NCBI GenBank assembly: GCA_021796055.1
Contig: JAJYOS010000071.1
Coordinates: 1-13,061 of the forward strand
Source: Bacteroidota bacterium
GTDB lineage: Bacteria > Bacteroidota > Kryptoniia > Kryptoniales > JAKASW01
DNA length: 13,061 nt
Reading direction: 5' to 3'
Positions 8,601 to 13,061 of the stretch are shown in pieces. The notes beneath the pieces are model-generated. The model did no database searches and was not told the origin of the DNA. It worked only from the letters and a program-made list of their open reading frames with translations. Within the stretch, counting starts at the first letter, position 1; each line of letters opens with the position of its first letter. The position numbers were made by a program, and so were the translations under genes.

Positions 8601-10047
8601 TGTCGATAGCCGTGTATCGTTCCGACTCCACGGACAATCCCCTAAACACTTTCTCGATATCTTCAGCAACTTTTCTTCTGTCGCCGGCAGACACGAAGTC
8701 TAGCGGGCTCCTTCCCCTCGCGAAGTCTTCCTCTGAGATCCCAAATACATCCAAGCATGCACGGTTCGCGAAACCTATTTTGCGCGATTCATCTATTTCA
8801 AAAACCGGTTGCGGGAGGAAATCGGCAAGCTCCTTGAATTTCGCCTCGCTTCGTCGAATCTCGTCATCGGTTTTCTTTCGCTCGGTCATATCCTGGGCCG
8901 CGCCATATACTCTAACGACTCTTTTTGCGACAGGATCCCATGCCGGCTTGGCCGAGTCTCTTAGCCAGCGAGGCTCTCCAGATCGGGTCACAAGCCTGAA
9001 TTCGGCAACGTCAAAATTCCCTTCTATTACCTTTCTAAAATGCTCTCTCAAGACAGGAAGGTCCGGATCGTAAACTACGCTCTGCCATCCGCCCCTATCA
9101 ACGATCTCGGCACGACTGTAGCCGAAAATTGTCTCGAAAGTTTCTGACAGCCATTCGCTCGAGAATTTGCCGTCCTCGCCGAGAACTAGAACATAGGTAT
9201 AATCGGAGATCAATTCGGTGAGCGTACGGTATCTTTCTTCGCTTTGCCTGAGCGCTGTCTGTTCCCGCAGGAGTCTCGTTTTTTGATAAGCGCTCTCGAG
9301 AATCCCCGGCAATCGCGTGTGATAGGAATCGCCCTTTACGACATAATCGTCCACACCGATCCTAAGAGTACTCGCTGCAGTTTCCTGATCTCCTTCATCC
9401 GCGATTATTACTATAGGGTTGGTATGCCCCTTCCCCCCTCGAAATTCCTTGATGAAGTCAGGCAAATTCAATCCCGGTAAAGCGTAGTCAATAAGCAGGA
9501 CATCGAATGGAACCTTCTCCGCGCCTACAAATGCTCTCAGGTCGGGCAAATTCCTTACTATTTCCAGCCGGATATGGGACGCCCTTCGTTCAAAGTAATC
9601 GTTCAACAGACGTTCCGTCGCTCGATCGTGGCTCGCAATCAGTAAACGGAATCCGCTGCTGCCTCTTGACATTCCAAGCCGATACTCCTGCAGGTTTCTC
9701 TTAAGTATCGAAGGGAGTTCACTGTAGTGTCTACCAGTCTTGACTACGTAATCGTCCGCTCCCCCTTTCAACGCCGACACCACTTTATCTTCATCCCCAT
9801 AACCGGTGATGGCGACAATGCAGATGAGGAGTCCGCGTTCCCTGATCTCGCTCACTACGGACATTCCGTCGCCGTCCGGCAGTCGCAGGTCGACCAGCGC
9901 GACATCGTAGCGGGAGTTCCCGGCAAGTTTCGACCTCGCCTCTTCACAAGAAGACGCCACATCGACTTCAAATCCCAAGCCCGTATTAAGCTCGTGCCTT
10001 ACAAGCCTGACATCAGCTTGATCGTCTTCTACGTATAGTACTTTCAT
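5689..10047 (-). CDS. Multi-PAS/GAF hybrid sensor histidine kinase with tandem N-terminal receivers
   Basis: Soluble two-component kinase of 1452 residues with no signal peptide or membrane segment. Domains in order: REC1 (1-120; acidic E7, D8, D9, phosphoacceptor Asp53, Thr81, Lys103); REC2 (133-258; Asp187 and Lys238 kept, acidic cluster reduced to SHD at 139-141, Ala216 in the Thr/Ser position); PAS1 (268-392), PAS2 (399-516) and PAS3 (527-640), with PAC-type ends such as DMTERKK and DLTERKK; GAF (about 650-808); PAS4 (822-940); PAS5 (947-1066); dimerisation/phosphoacceptor domain with His1089 in SGIAHDFNN; ATPase with N-box NLAVNAGDAM (1197-1206), G1 DTGVGI (1244-1249), F-box EPFFTTK and G2 GKGTGLGLS (1268-1276); and C-terminal REC3 (1330-1452; E1336, D1337, Asp1382, Ser1410, Lys1432). 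The HDFNN form is typical of soluble PAS-rich kinases. No DNA-binding output domain is present, so the signal must leave by phosphotransfer to a partner not seen here. The ligand or cofactor of the PAS/GAF domains is not evident. The ATG at 10047 gives the canonical REC start (MKVLYVEDD); its ribosome site is weak (GGAACGGA). Confidence 0.95.
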   Translation of the reverse strand: MKVLYVEDDQADVRLVRHELNTGLGFEVDVASSCEEARSKLAGNSRYDVALVDLRLPDGDGMSVVSEIRERGLLICIVAITGYGDEDKVVSALKGGADDYVVKTGRHYSELPSILKRNLQEYRLGMSRGSSGFRLLIASHDRATERLLNDYFERRASHIRLEIVRNLPDLRAFVGAEKVPFDVLLIDYALPGLNLPDFIKEFRGGKGHTNPIVIIADEGDQETAASTLRIGVDDYVVKGDSYHTRLPGILESAYQKTRLLREQTALRQSEERYRTLTELISDYTYVLVLGEDGKFSSEWLSETFETIFGYSRAEIVDRGGWQSVVYDPDLPVLREHFRKVIEGNFDVAEFRLVTRSGEPRWLRDSAKPAWDPVAKRVVRVYGAAQDMTERKKTDDEIRRSEAKFKELADFLPQPVFEIDESRKIGFANRACLDVFGISEEDFARGRSPLDFVSAGDRRKVAEDIEKVFRGLSVESERYTAIDKSGRRFPVLISASAIVHDSRVVGLRGILVDLTELAAANEALVASESRYRFLLESSADEFFMLDENGTFLQVNEAGCEKLGYTRDEIIGQNVAKILAPELASRAQDSLKRVFVDLESTLESVHMKKDGTRIPVEVRAKVVDFDGKKALLSSARDLTERKKAEDAIAERSRQLTILSNATVKINAVLNVSDILRTLVASGIELVGATAGTVGLIEDGVLVFREYNRSGDVIPIDVRFAPGQGTPGFVVASKLSRISNDSKHDPLAIRELHEKFGIYNLVDVPIVSRKGDVLGAFAIHNGKDGKRFTESDVEMLEGLAASAAVALENARLLTGMTKAEAAIRESEEKFRTLVESSMIGVYIVQEGRFVYVNPAMQRMFGLSAKEFLALRSMMDTVAIEDRDSVSENMRRLFDGQTEFFKYDFSALKKSGQRLRVEMIGSITTYHGKPAVIGTAEDITERKLSEEMLRRSEERYRNLFEESLDTIYLTTPSGKILDINSAGVKMFGFGSRDEMLELESVAGLYENPDDRGQELAVLEAEGIIRDNQILMKRKDGTLLIVQDSSAVIRNQAGEIVAYRGILKDVTEKKKLEEQLLQSQKLESLGQLTSGIAHDFNNVLGGIIGFTELALGKIEKTHPVNNYLMRIYGLADRAAKITKQLLAFARRQILMPKDIDLNELIGNMLEFLKRLLGEQIRIEFAPGEHIKTIHADPSQIEQVILNLAVNAGDAMPEGGVLAIYIGTVELDDSYCRTHPDVKQGEYVVMSVSDTGVGIAPDAIEKIFEPFFTTKEVGKGTGLGLSVVHGIVKQHGGTVNAYSETGRGTTFKVYFPAVNRVAEQVPEKHRDLESISKGFETILVVEDNDELREFMKTLLTESGYTVLTATDGEEGLAVFDAHPQEISLVISDVVMPNLNGREFRNALEQKYPGRKFLFISGYTDSAVQRGFVLDDKIDFLQKPFSAFEFSDMVRNILDRSSR

Positions 10048-10325
10048 GAAGTCCGTTCCGGCAATTACCTTAGCAGTTCCTGGATGAATCCGTAAATGAG
10101 ATTAAGTCCGAGTAGATCCGAGGTCCAGCCAGTGCGCGGGGGTCTCTAACGAATTGAACGGGATGATGGAAATCAGCTAGTCGATGGTGCGGGTGAAACA
10201 GTGAATACAGGTTCGACACTTTCGATCGCATCACGGTTTTGGTCTGGCTCCTCCTCGTTAGTAACGTGAATGGCCCATCGGTCTGTTCCTTACTTTGTGA
10301 AGTTTAGACAAATCGCCCAAGATTT
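10048..10325. other. Intergenic region between the rhomboid and kinase genes
   Basis: A 278-bp gap, the longest in the window. I found no convincing promoter, terminator hairpin or RNA gene. It contains a GAGGAGGAG (10248-10256, minus strand) and a doubtful short ORF at 10070-10231. The kinase gene must either be transcribed from a promoter here that I cannot recognise or continue from the glc operon. Confidence 0.6.
10070..10231 (-). CDS. Doubtful small ORF, 53 codons
   Basis: ATG to TAA, 53 codons, opening MRSKVSNLYSLFHPHHRL and rich in His, Pro and Phe. A GTG directly before the ATG could also be used. GAGGAGGAG lies upstream, but 13 nt from the GTG and 16 nt from the ATG, farther than is usual. 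The product matches no family I know and shows no signal peptide, membrane segment or metal motif of ordinary spacing. Its stop is 22 nt before the kinase start. It may be chance; I list it because it is the only candidate gene in this gap. Confidence 0.15.
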   Translation of the reverse strand: MRSKVSNLYSLFHPHHRLADFHHPVQFVRDPRALAGPRIYSDLISFTDSSRNC

Positions 10326-11000
10326 TCAAATCGCGTATCGTCTCCTTTTGAAGACAGGCACCATCAGTATGCCCGCGATGAATCCGCCGACGTGCGCCCA
10401 CCAGGCGATTCCGCCAGACATTCCCTGGCCCACCGATTCGACGCCACTTAAGAATTGCATCATGAACCAGAAGCCTATGAAAAGAAGCGCTGACACGTCT
10501 ATGATATCGAATATTATAAATATCGGAATGAGCGTGACTATCCTCGCCCGCGGAAACATTACAACGTAAGCTCCGAGCACACCGGAAATCGCTCCGCTCG
10601 CGCCGATGGTCGGTATCGAAGAGCTGGCCGAGAGGTAGGCTTGCAGGGCCCCGGCAGCGAGGCCGCTTAACACGTAGAAGACTAGATAGTTCCGATGGCC
10701 GAGCTTGTCTTCCACATTGTCGCCAAATATAAAAAGGAACCACATGTTCCCAATGATGTGAAGCCAGCCGCCATGGATGAACATTGACGTAAAGAACGGT
10801 ACGTACCTTGCGAATAGGTGCGTGTGGTGAGACATCATCTCAAAATATTTGCTCGGCACAAGGCCATACTTCAGGAAGAAAGCATCCAATCCAGTACCAA
10901 GCGACAGCTCATAGAAAAAGACCGCGGCATTTGCCGCTATAAGGAGATAGTTTACGACCGGGAACCCATAAGATGGATTCTTGTCTTTTAACGGAATCAC
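10326..11000 (-). CDS. Rhomboid family intramembrane serine protease
   Basis: Multi-pass inner-membrane protein of 224 residues that should cleave transmembrane helices of other proteins. The catalytic dyad is present: Ser135 in GASGAISG (133-140) and His203 in AWWAHVGGF (199-207). The second-helix signature HGGWLHIIGNMWFLF (76-90) supplies His76, His81 and the oxyanion-type Asn85. Hydrophobic segments are visible at about 14-34, 80-93, 104-124, 136-149, 155-184 and 198-217, fitting the basic six-helix rhomboid core with no extra N- or C-terminal domain. The basic tail KRRRYAI suits a cytoplasmic C-terminus. The start is a GTG at 11000, 3 nt after the glcF stop, with GGAG at 11010-11013 placed 9 nt before it; the next in-frame Met is at residue 55, so GTG is the only reasonable start. 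Fold and activity are secure; the substrate is unknown. Confidence 0.94.
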   Translation of the reverse strand: MIPLKDKNPSYGFPVVNYLLIAANAAVFFYELSLGTGLDAFFLKYGLVPSKYFEMMSHHTHLFARYVPFFTSMFIHGGWLHIIGNMWFLFIFGDNVEDKLGHRNYLVFYVLSGLAAGALQAYLSASSSIPTIGASGAISGVLGAYVVMFPRARIVTLIPIFIIFDIIDVSALLFIGFWFMMQFLSGVESVGQGMSGGIAWWAHVGGFIAGILMVPVFKRRRYAI

Positions 11001-11003
11001 CCG

Positions 11004-12338
11004 TCACTTCTCCGTTTTGTAGAGCCTGTTCAGTGCGGTAGCAAGGTGGATGACATCCATATCCATGCCGTCATTTTTCGCGCCCGCCGCGATCTGCGCC
11101 AGGCAGCCGGGATTCCCTGTTATCACAGTATGGGCACCGCATTTGTTTATGTTATCCAATTTTCGATCGAGAAGTTTCGCGGCTTCGTCGTAGTGCACGA
11201 CATTATAAATCCCCGCGCTTCCGCAGCACCAAGTGGCCTCATTCAACTCCCGGTAATTGTCGCCCGCGAGATCCTTCACAATTTCCCTCGGCTGAGCGCT
11301 TATCTTCTGCGTATGGACCAGGTGGCACGCCTCGTGGTAAGTAACCGTGGACCCAAATTTCGCCTTCGGCTTCCGGTATCCGGTCTCATGGATAAATTCA
11401 GAGAACTCCTTCACGCGCGTTGAAAACCGCTTTGCTCGCTCCGAGTATTCAGGATTATCCGCTAGCAACTTATCGTACTCCTTCATGAAGGCGGAGCACC
11501 CTGCCGAATTCACTACGTAATATTGAGCGCCGGTGTTTTCAAACACCTCGATATTTTTCATCGCAAGTGTCCGTGCCGTTTCATTGTCGCCGGCGTGACC
11601 GTTTACGGATCCGCAGCATACCTGCTCGTGAGGAACGGCGACACGCCATCCGTTTTCGCGAAGCACATCGACAGTATCCAGGTTGGCTTCTGCGAACATG
11701 GCGTCCATAACGCAACCCGTCAGCACGGCGACTTTTCCACGTTCGGCGCTCTTTGGCTCCACCATTTCAGGGAGCACATCTATCGCGAATTTATCCGACA
11801 GCTGCGGAAGGAGCCTTGCGCGCTTTAGAATACCAATCGGGACAATTCTGGAGAGGAAGATCACAACCTTTTCAAGTCCGATTTTCTGATAGAAGCGAAG
11901 CACGGTAGCGACCGCGCGCAAGCCGCTCCTCCCCATGAAGAAATTCTTTATAAGAAGGCGCTTGAGCTTAAACCCCTTCTTGTTCACCTGAATATATTCC
12001 CTCGCCGCCTCGACGAGTTCGCCGTATTTCACACCGGCCGGACAGGCGGTCTGACAGGCCTGGCAGTCGAGACAGAAATTCATCTCGTACTCGAAAGTCC
12101 CGGTAACCGGTATTGTACCATCCATCACACTCTTCATCCGACGGATTCGCCCGCGCGGCGAGCTTCTCTCGAGTCCGGTGAGCGCGTATGTGGGACAGAC
12201 CGAAAGGCAAAGACCGCAGTGCATGCACTGGGTAATGAGCTCTTCCGAGATTGCCAGATGAAATCTTCCGTCCGGCGCCGTGGACTTCGCCGCTTCGCGA
12301 TTGGAAACGGATTTTATTTTGGAATCCTGGAGATTCAT
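11004..12338 (-). CDS. glcF: Glycolate oxidase iron-sulfur subunit (GlcF)
   Basis: Electron-transfer subunit of glycolate oxidase, passing electrons from the flavin subunit GlcD toward the respiratory chain. The 444-residue protein shows two ferredoxin-type [4Fe-4S] motifs near the N-terminus, CMHCGLCLSVCP (Cys38, 41, 44, 48) and CLDCQACQTACP (Cys89, 92, 95, 99). Two CCG domains follow: TGCVMD with VCCGSVNGH (Cys241-Cys242) and HEACH with WCCGSAG (Cys371-Cys372), and a late GNPGCLAQ. This is the standard GlcF layout and length. I chose the ATG at 12338 over an in-frame start at 12422: it overlaps the glcD stop as TGATG, and GGAGG lies 10 nt upstream. The longer form would only add 28 residues read out of frame across the glcD end. 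The same architecture occurs in lactate-oxidising paralogues, so the substrate could be another 2-hydroxy acid. Confidence 0.93.
   Translation of the reverse strand: MNLQDSKIKSVSNREAAKSTAPDGRFHLAISEELITQCMHCGLCLSVCPTYALTGLERSSPRGRIRRMKSVMDGTIPVTGTFEYEMNFCLDCQACQTACPAGVKYGELVEAAREYIQVNKKGFKLKRLLIKNFFMGRSGLRAVATVLRFYQKIGLEKVVIFLSRIVPIGILKRARLLPQLSDKFAIDVLPEMVEPKSAERGKVAVLTGCVMDAMFAEANLDTVDVLRENGWRVAVPHEQVCCGSVNGHAGDNETARTLAMKNIEVFENTGAQYYVVNSAGCSAFMKEYDKLLADNPEYSERAKRFSTRVKEFSEFIHETGYRKPKAKFGSTVTYHEACHLVHTQKISAQPREIVKDLAGDNYRELNEATWCCGSAGIYNVVHYDEAAKLLDRKLDNINKCGAHTVITGNPGCLAQIAAGAKNDGMDMDVIHLATALNRLYKTEK
11010..11013 (-). promoter_or_regulatory. Shine-Dalgarno site for the rhomboid gene
   Basis: GGAG on the minus strand within the last codons of glcF, 9 nt before the GTG at 11000. 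It supports the GTG start and translational linkage of the two genes. Confidence 0.65.
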
Positions 12339-13061
12339 CAGAAGTAGGCCTCCGATGGATTTTCCATTTGGGACGTGAGTTTCTCTATCTGTTCGCGGCT
12401 TTTCGGCAGCGCCCCTTCGCAACGCGGAGCGACTGAAATGATCTTCCCCGGGTTCAACACACAGTTCGGATCGAGCATCTCCTTCGTTTTCTTCATCATT
12501 TTTATGAACGGCGTATCGTAGAGCGACTCCATGAACTTCTTCTTGGCCAGACCGACTCCATGCTCGCCAGTTATAGTTCCGCCAAGGTCCACCGCTTTCC
12601 TGAAGATCTCTTCGAACGCCGACTCGATGCGCGCTATCTCGGCATGGTCGCGTTCGTTGGTAAGTCCCGTCGGATGAAGGTTGCCGTCGCCAGCGTGGCC
12701 AAAGGTCCCTATCTCGATGTCATGTTTCTTTGCCGTCACATTTATGAAATCGACCATGGTGGCGAGCTCGCTCCTCGGAACAGTGGCATCTTCGAGGATG
12801 GTCGTCGGGCGAATCCTGGCAAGAGCCGAGAAGGCGGACTTCCTCGCGGATTTCAGCTTTGTGCCCTCGGCTTCGTCCTTCGCAAGGCGGACACTCTTCG
12901 CTCCGGATTTCACGCAAATTGCTTCGATGGCTGACGCATCCTCCTCAACGGCGGAACGCGGACCGTCAACTTCGACAAGGAGTATCGCGCCGGTTTCCTT
13001 GTCGAGACCGAGATGCGCGAAATCCTCGACCGCACGTATTGTAGCATTGTCTAGAAACTCC
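12338..13061 (-). CDS. glcD: Glycolate oxidase flavin subunit (GlcD), C-terminal half
   Basis: FAD-linked catalytic subunit of glycolate oxidase, cut by the window edge. About 240 C-terminal residues are visible of a usual 460 or so, and the reading frame is open to the last base. They form the FAD-oxidase C-terminal domain. Seen from the edge: EFLDNATIRAVEDF, typical of GlcD just after its FAD-binding domain; LLVEVDG; FGHAGDGNLHP, the conserved His-rich substrate/metal segment; GGTITGEHGVGLAKK; and a LDPNCVLNPGKI end close to the family consensus. A GTG at 12913 is an internal codon, not the start. The stop shares one base with the glcF start. Other members of this family oxidise D-lactate or 2-hydroxyglutarate; the glcF partner makes glycolate the best guess. 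Confidence 0.93.
   Translation of the reverse strand, partial: EFLDNATIRAVEDFAHLGLDKETGAILLVEVDGPRSAVEEDASAIEAICVKSGAKSVRLAKDEAEGTKLKSARKSAFSALARIRPTTILEDATVPRSELATMVDFINVTAKKHDIEIGTFGHAGDGNLHPTGLTNERDHAEIARIESAFEEIFRKAVDLGGTITGEHGVGLAKKKFMESLYDTPFIKMMKKTKEMLDPNCVLNPGKIISVAPRCEGALPKSREQIEKLTSQMENPSEAYF
12349..12353 (-). promoter_or_regulatory. Shine-Dalgarno site for glcF
   Basis: GGAGG on the minus strand inside the end of glcD, 10 nt before the ATG at 12338. It decides the glcF start in favour of the TGATG overlap. Confidence 0.7.

Noticed and set aside
8573..9073. 166-codon plus-strand ORF antisense to the PAS1-PAS2 region
   Set aside because: The translation is Ser/Leu-rich low-information sequence opposite conserved PAS motifs, with no family features.
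10058..10080. Repeated GTTCC (plus strand) near the kinase start as an operator
   Set aside because: Five-base direct repeats about 16 nt apart are expected by chance and show no symmetry or third copy.
10258..10743. 161-codon minus-strand ORF overlapping the rhomboid gene in another frame
   Set aside because: It is Arg- and His-rich, has no motif and overlaps the rhomboid catalytic region, which carries all expected conserved residues in its own frame.
12339..12422. 28-residue N-terminal extension of GlcF
   Set aside because: It would read the end of glcD in another frame, lacks family similarity, and is excluded by the GGAGG site and the TGATG junction at 12338.
12911..12913. GTG as a possible start of a short GlcD-like gene
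   Set aside because: The frame is open to the window edge and the upstream translation (EFLDNATIRAVEDF and on) is clearly GlcD, so this codon is an internal Val.

Overview
This is a compact stretch of a bacterial chromosome with moderate GC content and no mobile or accessory elements that I can see. All eight protein genes lie on the minus strand and should be read from high to low coordinates. Strong Shine-Dalgarno sites (AAGGAG or GGAGG) precede most genes, starts and stops overlap or nearly touch, and one good sigma-70-type promoter is visible. Strong Shine-Dalgarno use argues mildly against a typical Bacteroidetes. The set of cytoplasmic GH15 glucoamylase, short 6-phosphogluconate dehydrogenase, glcD-glcF without a visible glcE, and a large soluble PAS/GAF hybrid kinase would fit an environmental Gram-negative lineage, but I cannot place it by eye.

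Layout in transcription order: (1) 13061 to 10326 holds the C-terminal half of glcD (cut by the window edge), glcF and a rhomboid intramembrane protease. They are joined by a TGATG stop/start overlap and a 3-nt gap, so they probably form one operon. (2) 10325 to 10048 is a 278-bp spacer holding only a doubtful 53-codon ORF. (3) 10047 to 5689 encodes a 1452-residue cytoplasmic hybrid histidine kinase: REC-REC-PAS-PAS-PAS-GAF-PAS-PAS-HisKA-HATPase-REC. Its second receiver looks degenerate. (4) 5688 to 5529 is a spacer carrying the promoter for the next operon (TTGCCA, 17 nt, TAAAAT). (5) 5528 to 48 encodes a GH15 glucan 1,4-alpha-glucosidase, then gnd, zwf and pgl, tightly packed and probably one operon.

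The last operon has an obvious metabolic logic. The cytoplasmic glucoamylase would release glucose from storage glucan or maltodextrin. After phosphorylation by a glucokinase not seen here, Zwf, Pgl and Gnd carry glucose 6-phosphate through the whole oxidative pentose phosphate branch to ribulose 5-phosphate and reduced cofactor. Features of Zwf and Gnd suggest that one or both may use NAD+ rather than strictly NADP+. The glc genes oxidise glycolate (or a related 2-hydroxy acid) to the 2-oxo acid. What the rhomboid protease does beside them, and what the kinase senses, cannot be read from the sequence.

I found no new defence system, RNA gene, CRISPR array or transposon. The observations worth a second look are the possible cofactor switch in the oxidative pathway, the tandem receivers of the kinase with a degraded second copy, the rhomboid gene coupled to glcF, and the glucan-to-pentose-phosphate operon as a unit.
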